Positions 54,030 to 63,233 of a stretch of 64,000 bases of DNA are shown one piece after another. The notes beneath the pieces are model-generated. The model saw only the letters and a list, made by a program, of their open reading frames with translations, was not told where the DNA came from and did no database searches. The stretch is taken from assembly GCA_016213675.1 (NCBI GenBank), contig JACQZW010000064.1, positions 1 to 64,000 of the forward strand. The letters run 5' to 3'. How positions within the stretch are numbered: position 1 is the first letter of the stretch; every line of letters begins with the position of its first letter. Made by a program: the position numbers and the translations under genes. Source of the stretch: Acidobacteriota bacterium (GTDB lineage: Bacteria; Acidobacteriota; Thermoanaerobaculia; Thermoanaerobaculales; Thermoanaerobaculaceae).

Positions 54030-55846
54030 GACCCCTCCGTCCCCGCGTCCGGATCCTTCGGCGCACCCGGTCCGCCGTCGTCCGACGGATCCTTGATCCG
54101 CTCGCCGTCCGGATCGACCGGCACGTCGCCCGCGCCCGCATCGTCGTCCCGGTGCACCCCGCTCGTGACCACGTTCCGCGCGCCATCGGCCTCGGGCAGC
54201 ACCGGGCTGACCCCGGAGCCGTAATAGCGGCCCGCCCAGTCCCGCACCAGATCCAGACCCGCGCTGACCACCGGATTGCTGAGCTCGAAACGGAACAACA
54301 CGCGGTCGTCGCGGCCCGCCCAGGCGAAACCGAATGCCCCCCCCTCGTCCGCCTGCTCGATCCGCTGCATCAGCTCCTGCCAGCGCGGCACCTGCTCCGG
54401 CGCCGCGAGCCGCAGCCCGCCCAGCACCTCGGGATGCTCACCCCCCGTGATCCGCAAGTACCCCGCGCCCAGCTCGCCCAGATCCGCACCGGCCAGCGCC
54501 CGCGTCACGAATCGCAAGTGCGGTCCGAGCGTCCCCGAGTCCGTCACCGCGAAGAGCGTCGGCGACCCGTCCGCCGCCTCCGGCGCCGGCACACCGGCCT
54601 CCTCCTCCGGAGCCGTCAGCCGCCGGAGCTGGTCGACGAGCTGCGGCTGCCGGCCCTGCCCCGCCCGGCCCTCCAGCGCCGCGACCAGCGGTCCGAGGTT
54701 CGAGCGATGGACGATCAGCATCACGCCGGGCTCGGGGAACAGGTACAGCCACGGCGTGGCGTCCAGGTGCTCCGGGTCGACCGTGACCGCCTCGCGCTCC
54801 GAGAGCATCGACCAGTTCGGCTTGCCGCCCGAAAGCGCGATCTGCCGGCCGACCAGCACCGCGATGTCCCGCTCCGCCAGGTTGTGGCGGATGAGCACCA
54901 CGGTCCGCGAGCGGTCGGTCGGATCCGACGAGGTGATGTACAGCTCCTCGGCGTGCGCCAGAAGCTGGGCCTCCACGTGACCGAACATCGTCTGGTAGTC
55001 CGGGATCACCCGCAGCAACGACGCGACGCCGCCGGCATGCGGTCCGCCCGCCACCGCGCTCAGGTTGAGGTACGCCAGCACCGCGGCATCGACCGGAACG
55101 TAGCGCAACACGTCGGGACGATCGGGGTTGATCGCGAGCTGGATGCCGTCGGACGCCTGGCGGAAGAAGTCGTTCGCCGCCGCGATCGCCGCGTCCCCGC
55201 CCCAGTCGTTCCACGGACCGATCTGCTCCAGCGGCGACCGCAGGACGTCGGGGATGAGGCCGGCCGAACGCTCGCTGTCCGTCGCGTCGAAGAAACGGTC
55301 CGCCGCGGCGAAACGATCCGAGCCCCAGTCGCTCATCCGAAGCTGCGGATTCATGGGATCGTACGGCTCGCCGAACTCGGACCCCAACGTGAGCTGCTCG
55401 GGATTGCTCTCGTCCTCCGGCGCCGCCTGGGGCAGCGCGGGGTGCGGCGGCTCGCGCGGGGTCCGCCCCGTGCGCCGGCCGGGATTCGACTCCCCCGCTC
55501 CCGGCGACGGCGGAGTCGGCGGCGACGCCGCCGCGGACGATGCCTCCGGCGGCTTCGGCGGCTCCGCCACGGGCTTCGGCGGCTCGGGAGCGCGCGGCGG
55601 CGGAGGCGCCGCACGCGGCACCGGCGCCGGAGCCTCGAACAGATCCAGCATCACCGCCCGCGGCGCCCGCCGGGCGGGGACCCCGAAACCCGAAGCGTCC
55701 AACCCCTGCAACGCCAGATGGTGCAGGCCGAACGACACCACCCCGAACACCGCCCACGCCACCACCGCCCGGCGCCGCTCCCGGCTTCGCTCGCGCTTCT
55801 CAACGACCGCGAAGTCCCTCACCCGACCTCCACGACCCCGCTCCAT
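54026..55846 (-). CDS. Membrane-anchored protein with Pro-rich linker
   Basis: 606 residues from the ATG at 55846 (GGGGAGG nearby). A cytoplasmic basic tail, a single span at ~27-45 (V-V-A-W-A-V-F-G-V-V-S-F-G-L), then a long Pro/Ala/Glu linker like TonB, then a ~400-residue periplasmic domain with no recognised motifs, rich in Asp and Leu. Long open frame continuing upstream over the opposite-strand dehydrogenase is a shadow. Overlaps glmM by four bases, so the two are one transcript; a cell-envelope role is likely. Confidence 0.75.
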   Translation of the reverse strand: MERGRGGRVRDFAVVEKRERSRERRRAVVAWAVFGVVSFGLHHLALQGLDASGFGVPARRAPRAVMLDLFEAPAPVPRAAPPPPRAPEPPKPVAEPPKPPEASSAAASPPTPPSPGAGESNPGRRTGRTPREPPHPALPQAAPEDESNPEQLTLGSEFGEPYDPMNPQLRMSDWGSDRFAAADRFFDATDSERSAGLIPDVLRSPLEQIGPWNDWGGDAAIAAANDFFRQASDGIQLAINPDRPDVLRYVPVDAAVLAYLNLSAVAGGPHAGGVASLLRVIPDYQTMFGHVEAQLLAHAEELYITSSDPTDRSRTVVLIRHNLAERDIAVLVGRQIALSGGKPNWSMLSEREAVTVDPEHLDATPWLYLFPEPGVMLIVHRSNLGPLVAALEGRAGQGRQPQLVDQLRRLTAPEEEAGVPAPEAADGSPTLFAVTDSGTLGPHLRFVTRALAGADLGELGAGYLRITGGEHPEVLGGLRLAAPEQVPRWQELMQRIEQADEGGAFGFAWAGRDDRVLFRFELSNPVVSAGLDLVRDWAGRYYGSGVSPVLPEADGARNVVTSGVHRDDDAGAGDVPVDPDGERIKDPSDDGGPGAPKDPDAGTEGS

Positions 55847-56179
55847 ACGCCTCCCCACCGCCCACCGCAAGAACGACACACCCCCTGGAACGTCCGACAA
55901 AGCACGGGCATTCCCTACGTACCAGAACCCGGCACGGGTCGTGCTTCCACGCGCAACGACCGGCGGCGCCTCGGGGGAGCCGCGAGACGCCGGCGGTTCG
56001 CGGGGGTCCGGTGGCGTCCGGTCCAACACCGCGGAAATACTGGCGACGGCCGGCCAGGCAGGTCGCGGCGGCGGGGCTTCCCGACGCCGTGCCGCCCCGC
56101 CGGCCGCGCGGCTCCCGTACGCGGGGCGCGTACCACCGTTCGCACCCCGACGCCCGGACCAGGAAGGAGTTCTGCTAGA
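55847..56179. promoter_or_regulatory. Divergent intergenic region
   Basis: 333 bp between the minus-strand membrane protein and the plus-strand acyl-CoA dehydrogenase; must contain both promoters. AAGGAG ribosome site near 56163. No gene or repeat seen. Confidence 0.5.
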
Positions 56180-57811
56180 ATGCCCGAAGCCGCCATGGAC
56201 CGCGAAGCACTCGACCTGATCCTCGACACCGTACGCGAGTTCGGCGCCCGGAACCTCCCGCTCGACCGACGCCTCGCCATCGACAAGCACGAGGAGTCGA
56301 CCGAGGCGATCGTCCGCGAGCTGATCGGGCCCGAAGTCGGACTGCACCTCGTGTTCATCCCCGAGGAACACGGCGGCATCGGCGGCGGCGCCTACGGCCT
56401 GTACCGCGTTTGCGAAGCCCTGGGCCGCATCGACCTGGGCATCGCCACCTCCCTCTTCGCCATCGCCCTGGGCACCGACCCCATCCGCGTCGGCGGCACC
56501 CCAGAGCAACAGGCCAAGTGGCTGCGCAAGATCGCCGAGGGACCCATGGTCGTCGCGTACGGGGCGACCGAGCCCAACGCGGGCAGCAACCTCGCCGCCC
56601 TTCGCACCACCGCCGATCCCGTCCGCGACGCCGGCGGCCGCGTCACCCACTACAAGCTCAACGGCGTGAAGCAGTTCATCACCAATGGCGGCATCGCCGA
56701 CCTGTACACCATCCTCGCCCGCACCCCGAACGGGCCGTCCTTCTTCGCCATCGAGAAAGGCACGCCGGGACTCTCGCCGGGACGGACCGAAGAGAAGCAC
56801 GGCATCCGCGCCTCGAACACCTCGCAGGTCATCCTGGAAGACGCATTGGTCCCGGCCGAGAACCTCCTGGGCCTCGAGGAAGGCAAGGGACTCGAACACG
56901 CCTCGAAGGTCTTCTCCTACACCCGCCTCATGGTCGCCGCCTTCGGCCTGGGCGCAGGCGAGGAAGCCCTGTCGCGCGCGGTCGCCTACGCGAAGGACCG
57001 CGTGCAGTTCGACTCCGCGCTCATCGCCAAGCAGGGCTTCACCCACAAACTGCTCGTGCCCCACGCCGTCCGGCTCTCCGCCGCGCGCGCCTACATCGAG
57101 GAGATCGCCGCACGTCTCGACTCGGGCAAGGAGCCCGAGCTGCCGACCGAGGGCGCGATCGCGAAGCTCGTGGCCACCGAGGCCGGCAACCGCGCGGCCG
57201 AAGCCGCGATCCAGGCGCACGGAGGCTACGGCTACACCCGCGAGTACGAAGTCGAGAAGATCAAGCGCGACGTCCGCATCACCCTGATCTACGAGGGCAC
57301 CAGCGAGGTGCTGCAGTCCGTGATCGCGCTCACGCGCTGGCAGGACACGCTGCGCACCAAGGGCCGCTTCCACCTCGACATGGCCGACGAGCTGGGACGA
57401 CTCGACCCCGAAGGACGCGCCGGCGGCCCGACCGCCGCGCTCGGCCTGCGCGCACTCGCCGCGACGCTGGCCGAGGCGCGCAAGCAGAAGCTGACGCGCA
57501 GCCAGTGGGTGCAGTTCCGCCTGGCCGAAACGATCGCCGAGCTCGAAGCCGCCGGCGCGCTGGTCCGCGCCGCCGTGCGCGACGACGGCCCGGCCGGCGA
57601 AGCCCACCGCGCCCGCGCGCGCGTGCGCGCCCGCGAGGTCGCCATGGAGACCGCAGCCGCGGCCGTCGAGCTCGTCCTGGGCGCCGGGACGCTCGAGCCC
57701 GCCGCGCGCGCCGCGTTCGAAGCCGCCGCATGCCTCGATGCCATCCGCGCCGCGCAGGCGGGCCGCGTCGCCGACATGGACCTCGTCGCGAAGCATCTCG
57801 CTGCCGATTAG
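56180..57811 (+). CDS. Acyl-CoA dehydrogenase
   Basis: 543 residues, longer than the ~380 of the core family. FAD-binding and substrate motifs present: Y-G-A-T-E-P-N-A-G-S-N-L (first signature), F-I-T-N-G and the second signature region Q-A-H-G-G-Y-G-Y-T-R-E-Y, then I-Y-E-G-T-S-E-V. The C-terminal ~130 residues are an extra helical domain as in longer family members. Start at the ATG behind AAGGAG. Oxidises acyl-CoA thioesters; substrate chain length cannot be told from sequence. Confidence 0.92.
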   Translation: MPEAAMDREALDLILDTVREFGARNLPLDRRLAIDKHEESTEAIVRELIGPEVGLHLVFIPEEHGGIGGGAYGLYRVCEALGRIDLGIATSLFAIALGTDPIRVGGTPEQQAKWLRKIAEGPMVVAYGATEPNAGSNLAALRTTADPVRDAGGRVTHYKLNGVKQFITNGGIADLYTILARTPNGPSFFAIEKGTPGLSPGRTEEKHGIRASNTSQVILEDALVPAENLLGLEEGKGLEHASKVFSYTRLMVAAFGLGAGEEALSRAVAYAKDRVQFDSALIAKQGFTHKLLVPHAVRLSAARAYIEEIAARLDSGKEPELPTEGAIAKLVATEAGNRAAEAAIQAHGGYGYTREYEVEKIKRDVRITLIYEGTSEVLQSVIALTRWQDTLRTKGRFHLDMADELGRLDPEGRAGGPTAALGLRALAATLAEARKQKLTRSQWVQFRLAETIAELEAAGALVRAAVRDDGPAGEAHRARARVRAREVAMETAAAAVELVLGAGTLEPAARAAFEAAACLDAIRAAQAGRVADMDLVAKHLAAD

Positions 57812-57882
57812 CCGCTTTCGGTCGTATACTGACGCAACGAAGGGGCTCCCCGGCGCTATGAAAGTCGCCGATGGAGGAGCCG

Positions 57883-58311
57883 ATGGGGAAGATCATGACG
57901 AAGGTCAAGCTGACGAACCAGACCGATTGGGACCTGGCACGCGCGGGACGGCTGGATCCCGCACAGGTGCGAACCGTGGAAGTCGAGGCGCTCGTCGATA
58001 CCGGCGCGACGATGCTGGCACTCCCCGCCGACGTCTGCCGGACCCTCGGCCTGGTGGAGGAGGGCGTCCGCAACGTCCGCTACGCCGACGGCCGCAGGCG
58101 CAGCGTACCCTGGGTCGGCGGCGTGCGCGTCGGCATCCTCGGACGCGACATGACCTGCGACGCGCTCGTGCAGGCCGAAGGAACCACGCCGCTCATCGGC
58201 CAGATCCCCCTGGAGGGCCTGGACCTCGTGGTCGACCCGAAATCCCAGGACGTCAGCGTCAATCCCGCCTCCCCCGACGCCCCGTTGATGGAGCTGATGC
58301 GCGTCGCGTAA
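57883..58311 (+). CDS. Small retropepsin-like aspartic protease
   Basis: 142 residues. One D-T-G-A active-site motif (Asp39) preceded by V-E-A-L-V, typical of single-domain clan AA proteases that work as dimers. Later I-L-G-R-D and P-L-I-G-Q-I-P-L-E-G-L-D match the flap and psi-loop region. Several in-frame ATGs exist at 57871, 57883 and 57895; 57883 is placed after GGAGGAG. Soluble; substrate unknown. Confidence 0.75.
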   Translation: MGKIMTKVKLTNQTDWDLARAGRLDPAQVRTVEVEALVDTGATMLALPADVCRTLGLVEEGVRNVRYADGRRRSVPWVGGVRVGILGRDMTCDALVQAEGTTPLIGQIPLEGLDLVVDPKSQDVSVNPASPDAPLMELMRVA

Positions 58312-58323
58312 TTCCAGCCACGA

Positions 58324-58464
58324 GGCCTGCCCTGAGCCCGTCGAAGGGCCTGCCCTGAGCCCGTCGAAGGGCCTGCCCTGAGCCCGTCGAAGGGCCTGCC
58401 CTGAGCGAAGTCGAAGGGCCTGCCCTGAGCGAAGTCGAAGGGCCTGCCCTGAGCGAAGTCGAAG
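58324..58464. repeat. Tandem repeat, six units of 23-24 bp
   Basis: Three copies of a 23-bp unit GGCCTGCCCTGAGCCCGTCG+AAG followed by three of a 24-bp variant where CCCGT is replaced by GAAGT-type bases. Units contain the near-palindrome of the widespread TTCGAC...GCTCAGGGC repeat family of environmental bacteria. Lies between two genes after the protease stop. Confidence 0.85.
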
Positions 58465-58535
58465 GGCCACCAGCCACCAGCCTCCTGGCGCCCTCCTCCG
58501 CCCCGCGGTACATTGGCGGCGCAGGAGGAAGCGCC

Positions 58536-61157
58536 ATGACACGTTGGGCGATGCTGCTCGGACTCGTGTCCGTTCTCGGAACGGCGTGCGACGGCGGGGC
58601 AGGCGGCGGGGACGCCGATACCGCGGGCGACGGGGAGGAGGCCGCCGAGGAAGGGACCGGCGAGGCCGACGACGATTCGGGAGGCGACGACGCCGGTGAG
58701 GAGGCGGACGCAGCGCCGGCCTGCGGCAACGCGGTCGTCGAACCCGACGAGGAGTGCGACGACGGGAACGACACGTCCGGCGATGGGTGCGAGAACGACT
58801 GCAGCTTCTCCTGCCACGATGACGCCGACTGCGACGACGGCCTCGACTGCACCGGCGATCTCTGCGGCGAGGTGGAGGCCGGGCAGGCGTGCGCGCACCA
58901 GCTCGTCACGGGGGAGTGCCTCCTCGGCGGAACGTGCTACCGGTACGATACGATCCACCCGACCGAGCCGTGCCTGGTCTGCGATCCGGGGACGAGTACC
59001 GACGACTGGACACCGCTGCCCGAAGGCACCTCGTGCGAGGACGGACTGTTCTGCAACGGAGCGGAGACGTGCTCCGCGGAGGGGTTCTGCGTCACGATCG
59101 AGCCGGGGTGCGGCACCGGCGGCTGCGTGGACTCGTGCGACGAGAGCAGCGATTCCTGCGTCCCCGCCCACTCGACGGTCGTGTGCCGGACGGCGCTGGG
59201 CGGCTGCGACTTCGAGGAGAAGTGCGACGGCACGTCGCTGGAGTGCCCGGCGGACGAGCAAGCCGGCGCGGGGTTCGTCTGCCGCCCGTCGCTGGGATTC
59301 TGCGACCCGGAGGAGGTCTGCACCGGAAGCGACCTGGATTGCCCGCCGAATGCCCTCGTCGCGGCGGGGGCCGCGTGCGACGACCTCCAGACATGCTCCA
59401 CCGTCGACCAATGCGACGGCGCCGGCCTGTGCGCCGGCGTCGAGTTCGTCGCGCCCGGGACCCCGCGCCCGTACCTTCCTCAGAACGGGTCGCGCACCGG
59501 CGCCACGGCAGCCGCGCTGCGCCCGATGTTCCGCTGGATGGACTCGGCCTGGGACGGCTGCGCCACGCCGACCTACGACCTGCAGGTGGACGACTCCTGC
59601 ACCACCCCGGGCTTCGCAAGCTGCAGCTTCCCCACCCCGGAGCTGGAGGCGAACGGAATCACCGGTGCGATCTACATGCCGGCCGCCGATCTCCCGGTCG
59701 GCACCGGCGCCCCGGTCGGCCGCCGCTACTACTGGCGCGTTCGCGCCTGCCGCGGCGCCACCTGCTCGGCCTGGAGCGCCGTCTGGAGATTCGACTTGGG
59801 AAGGACGCCGCAGGACTTCGACGGCGACGGGTTCTCGGACGTCGTCGCGGGAGCCCCCGCACAGGACGGCACCGCCACCGACGAGGGCGCGGCCTACGTC
59901 TTCCTGGGCTCGGCGGCCGGGCTGGCAAGCACCCCCTCACGCACGCTGGCCAACCCCGACCACTCGACGGGCGGCGGCTTCGGCTTCTCCACCGCCGCCG
60001 CCGGCGATCTCAACGCCGACGGATTCGTCGACCTCGCCGTCGGCGCCCCGACCGACGCCCTCCCCGTCTTCAACGGCGGACGCGTGTTCGTGTACCTGGG
60101 CTCGGCGGCCGGCGTCCCGGCGGCCCCCTCGGCAATCCTGGTCAACCCCGCCGGCCAGGCCGGAGGCCAGTTCGGCGTCGCCGTCGCCGCCGCCGGCGAC
60201 GTGAACGGCGACGGCTTCGACGATCTCGTCGCCGGCGCCCACCGCCAGGACGGAACCGCCACCGACCAAGGCGCCGCGTGGATCTTCTTCGGCTCGGCCG
60301 CCGGCATCGCCACGGCGCCCGACATCACCCTCCCCGCCGCGGTCCCCGAGGCCTTCTGCGAGTTCGGGCGCAGCGTCGCCGGCGCCGGCGACCTCGACGC
60401 CGACGGCTTCGCCGACGTGGTCGTCGGCGCACCGTACCAGGACAACGGCGCGGACGACGAAGGTGCCGCCTACGTGTACCTGGGCGCGGCGAGCGGACCC
60501 GCGACGGTCCCGTCGGTCTCGCTCGACGACCCGACCAACCAGGCCGACGCGCGTTTCGGCGCCTGGGTGGCTACCGCGGGCGACATCAACATCAACGGCT
60601 ACTCCGAGCTGCTCGTCGGCGCCCCGGCACAGGCCAACCCGACGGCCTCCGAAGGCAACGTCTACGTCTACTACGGCATCGCGACGGGCGTCCCGACCGT
60701 GCCGTCCGGGACCTTCGACAACCCGGGCGCGCAGAGCGGCTGGTTCGGGACCTCGGCCGCCTCGGTGGGCGACGTGAACGGCGACGTGAACCCCGATATC
60801 GCGATCGGCGCGCCGTTCCAGGACAGCGGCGCGACGGACGAAGGCAACGCCTTCCTCTACAACGGCTGCTACTGCGGCGTAATCCGCACGACCCCGGTGA
60901 CGACGACGCTCGACAACCCGGACGACCAGGCGAACGGACACTTCGGCCAGGCCGTTTCCGGCGGCGGCGACGTGAACCGCGACGGCTTCGCCGACCTCGT
61001 CGTCGGCGCGTCGTCCCAGGACGAGGACCCGGCGGACCGCGAAGGCATGCTCTTCGTCTACCACGGCTCCACCTCCGGACTCCCGACCACGCCGACGCTG
61101 CGGCTGGCGGACCCGGGAGAGGACGCCGGCGCGCTGTTCGGGTGGAGCCTCGATTGA
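58536..61157 (+). CDS. Secreted FG-GAP repeat lipoprotein with DUF4215 Cys-rich domain
   Basis: 873 residues. Signal peptide with lipobox G-T-A-C (Cys18) and a long acidic linker. A DUF4215-type Cys-rich region begins C-G-N-A-V-V-E-P-D-E-E-C-D-D-G-N, followed by further Cys-rich repeats to ~300. A fibronectin-like segment precedes at least seven FG-GAP/integrin-alpha repeats (D-x-D-G-F-x-D-x-x-V-G-A-P) forming a beta-propeller with Ca-binding loops. Probably cell-surface adhesion or matrix protein. AGGAGGAAGC precedes the ATG. Confidence 0.85.
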   Translation: MTRWAMLLGLVSVLGTACDGGAGGGDADTAGDGEEAAEEGTGEADDDSGGDDAGEEADAAPACGNAVVEPDEECDDGNDTSGDGCENDCSFSCHDDADCDDGLDCTGDLCGEVEAGQACAHQLVTGECLLGGTCYRYDTIHPTEPCLVCDPGTSTDDWTPLPEGTSCEDGLFCNGAETCSAEGFCVTIEPGCGTGGCVDSCDESSDSCVPAHSTVVCRTALGGCDFEEKCDGTSLECPADEQAGAGFVCRPSLGFCDPEEVCTGSDLDCPPNALVAAGAACDDLQTCSTVDQCDGAGLCAGVEFVAPGTPRPYLPQNGSRTGATAAALRPMFRWMDSAWDGCATPTYDLQVDDSCTTPGFASCSFPTPELEANGITGAIYMPAADLPVGTGAPVGRRYYWRVRACRGATCSAWSAVWRFDLGRTPQDFDGDGFSDVVAGAPAQDGTATDEGAAYVFLGSAAGLASTPSRTLANPDHSTGGGFGFSTAAAGDLNADGFVDLAVGAPTDALPVFNGGRVFVYLGSAAGVPAAPSAILVNPAGQAGGQFGVAVAAAGDVNGDGFDDLVAGAHRQDGTATDQGAAWIFFGSAAGIATAPDITLPAAVPEAFCEFGRSVAGAGDLDADGFADVVVGAPYQDNGADDEGAAYVYLGAASGPATVPSVSLDDPTNQADARFGAWVATAGDININGYSELLVGAPAQANPTASEGNVYVYYGIATGVPTVPSGTFDNPGAQSGWFGTSAASVGDVNGDVNPDIAIGAPFQDSGATDEGNAFLYNGCYCGVIRTTPVTTTLDNPDDQANGHFGQAVSGGGDVNRDGFADLVVGASSQDEDPADREGMLFVYHGSTSGLPTTPTLRLADPGEDAGALFGWSLD

Positions 61158-61167
61158 GGGCTGCGTC

Positions 61168-62862
61168 ATGAAGCGTGCTGTTGTCGTCTGGACCGTCCTG
61201 CTGCTCGCCGCCGACGCGGCCGCCGTGCCCGGGCCTGAGACCACGGCCGTGGTCGCGAACGCGAACGACGCCCAGAGCGTCGCCCTGGCGGAGGCGTACG
61301 TCGCCGCGCGCGACGTCCCGGACCGCCAGCTATGCCTGCTCGATCTGCCGTCGATGACGGACGTGTCGCTGGACGAGTTCCGCACGCGGCTGCTCGAGCC
61401 GCTCCGCACGTGCCTGGGCGACGGCGGCGTGCTCGAACGCATCGAGGCGGTGCTGCTGGTGCGCGGCGTACCGCTGCGGGTGGCGATCCCCGTGGGCACG
61501 GAGACGAGGCTCGTGTCGCTCGCCGCCGCGCTCATGCTGTGGGACAGCACGATGAGCGACGGCACCGCGCTCCTGGGCCGCGAGCCGGGACGCACCGCCG
61601 ACTGCGGCGGCACGCCGTGCTACGCGGCCAACTGGAACAACCCGTTCCGCAGCGGCGTCTTCGGGACCGGATGGACCGCCACCGTCGGCCTCGTCACCTG
61701 GCGACCCGTGCTCGTCACCATGCTCCATGGACGCTCCTACGAGGACGCCGCCCTGCTCCTCGACAGCGCGCTCGCCGCCGAGGCGGCGGGCGGGGCGCGA
61801 GGCGAGTTCCTCTTCATGGACGGAGCGGATCCGGCACGCGCCGCGCTCGATCTCACCTACGACGGCGCCATCGCCGCCCTGCACGAGCGGGGATTCGCCG
61901 ACGCCGCCCGCGTGCCCTTCGGCGCCGACACGACGGGACACACGCTGGCCGCGTTCTTCACCGGCACCGCCTCGCTGGGCACGACGATCGAAGGCAACAC
62001 CTTCCTGCCCGGAGCCCTGGTCGACAACCTCACGAGCTTCGGCGCCGTGCCCGAGAACTTCGAGCCGACGGGCGAGTCCCAGGTTTCCATCGCCCGTTGG
62101 GTCGCCATGGGCGTCGCCGGCGTGCACGGCACCACCAGCGAGCCGCTCAACAACGTCTTCCCGAACCGCTGGCTGGTCGTCGATTACGTCGACGGCAGCA
62201 CCCTCGCCGAAGCGTTCCACCGCCGGCTGCCGAACGCGTACTGGCACAACCTCGTCCTCGGCGACCCGATGGCCGCACCGTACGCGCCAAGGCCGACGGT
62301 CGCCTTCGAGGGGCTCGCCGACGGCGACACGGTCGAGGGCTCCAGGCGCGTGACGATCCGCGTCACGGATCGCTCGGGACGCGGCGTGGAATGGATGAAG
62401 TACTACGCCGACGGACTCGGGATCGGAGGCGTCATCGACGGCGGAACCCTCGAGGACGCGTGCCTGGCCCTTCCGCCGGGCGACGACGTGCAGGTTCTGG
62501 CCGTCGCGCAGCTCTTCGACGACGGGAGCGAGCAGGGCCAGTACCGCCCCAAGGGCTGGAGCGCCGTCCACGTGCGCGTCGTCCCCGGCCCGACCGACTG
62601 CCCGACCGCCGCCGACGCCGACGCGGACGGTGACGGCGACACGGGCGCGGATGCGGACACGGACGGCGGCACCGACGTCGCCGCGGACGGAGACCCGGAT
62701 TCCCTCGCCGAGGCGGACTCGTCGGTGGACTCGGGCGGAAGCGACGACAGCCCGGACGACGGTTGCGGCTGCCGCGCGCCGGGCGACCGCGGCGCGGAGC
62801 CCCTGGCCTCACTCTGGATCGCGCTGGGCGCCGCTCTCATCCTGCGCCGTTCGCGCCGGTGA
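61168..62862 (+). CDS. TIGR03790-like secreted protein with MYXO-CTERM-like tail
   Basis: 564 residues; follows the FG-GAP gene by ten bases, so probably in one operon. Signal peptide, then V-V-A-N-A-N-D-A-Q-S-V-A-L-A-E-A-Y-V-A-A-R-D-V-P, the opening of TIGR03790 proteins, and the central D-G-A-D-P and W-V-A-M-G-V-A-G-V-H-G-T-T. An Asp-rich spacer (D-A-D-A-D-G-D-G-D) precedes the C-terminal sorting signal: C-G-C-R, a hydrophobic span and R-R-S-R-R. This tail is the MYXO-CTERM type that anchors proteins to the surface. Confidence 0.82.
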   Translation: MKRAVVVWTVLLLAADAAAVPGPETTAVVANANDAQSVALAEAYVAARDVPDRQLCLLDLPSMTDVSLDEFRTRLLEPLRTCLGDGGVLERIEAVLLVRGVPLRVAIPVGTETRLVSLAAALMLWDSTMSDGTALLGREPGRTADCGGTPCYAANWNNPFRSGVFGTGWTATVGLVTWRPVLVTMLHGRSYEDAALLLDSALAAEAAGGARGEFLFMDGADPARAALDLTYDGAIAALHERGFADAARVPFGADTTGHTLAAFFTGTASLGTTIEGNTFLPGALVDNLTSFGAVPENFEPTGESQVSIARWVAMGVAGVHGTTSEPLNNVFPNRWLVVDYVDGSTLAEAFHRRLPNAYWHNLVLGDPMAAPYAPRPTVAFEGLADGDTVEGSRRVTIRVTDRSGRGVEWMKYYADGLGIGGVIDGGTLEDACLALPPGDDVQVLAVAQLFDDGSEQGQYRPKGWSAVHVRVVPGPTDCPTAADADADGDGDTGADADTDGGTDVAADGDPDSLAEADSSVDSGGSDDSPDDGCGCRAPGDRGAEPLASLWIALGAALILRRSRR

Positions 62863-62879
62863 GGGCTCCGGTCCGGAGC

Positions 62880-63233
62880 TCACGACAGGAAATACCGCAC
62901 GAGCCAATCGATGCGGCCGCGCTTCACGAAGTGCATGCCGGAGAATTTCATCACCTCGCGGATCCGCTGCCGGCGCTCGGGCGCGTAGCAGTGCGTCTGG
63001 CAGGCCTTGCACTTCGGCTTGGGGTCGTACGGGCAGGCCCGCAGCCGCGCCTCCGCGTAGTCCAACAGCTCGCGGCACTCGGGACACAAGCCGCCACCGG
63101 CCGGCGCATGCTTCCGCTCGCAGTACACCTCGATGAAACGCGTGAGGGTATACAGGTCGGACGCGATCGCCGCGTCGTTCCCCGCCGCCGCGCGGCCCCC
63201 CCGCGGTGCGGCCTTGGGCGCGGCGGCGCTCAT
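62880..63233 (-). CDS. YgbA-family (nitrous oxide-stimulated promoter) protein
   Basis: 117 residues. Typical Cys pattern: Y-C-E-R-K-H, L-C-P-E-C, C-P-Y-D-P-K-P-K-C-K-A-C-Q-T-H-C-Y, then R-Q-R-I-R-E-V-M-K-F-S-G. The name refers to a nitrosative-stress-linked gene family; the molecular role is unclear. Start overlaps the stop of the upstream ferredoxin-like gene (ATGA). Confidence 0.85.
   Translation of the reverse strand: MSAAAPKAAPRGGRAAAGNDAAIASDLYTLTRFIEVYCERKHAPAGGGLCPECRELLDYAEARLRACPYDPKPKCKACQTHCYAPERRQRIREVMKFSGMHFVKRGRIDWLVRYFLS

Noticed and set aside
54026..57796. 1256-codon open frame on the minus strand spanning the acyl-CoA dehydrogenase
   Set aside because: Its part beyond 55846 is a shadow of the clear dehydrogenase on the plus strand; only the portion from the ATG at 55846 is kept.
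58324..58464. CRISPR array
   Set aside because: Units are contiguous with no unique spacers and no cas genes in the window.
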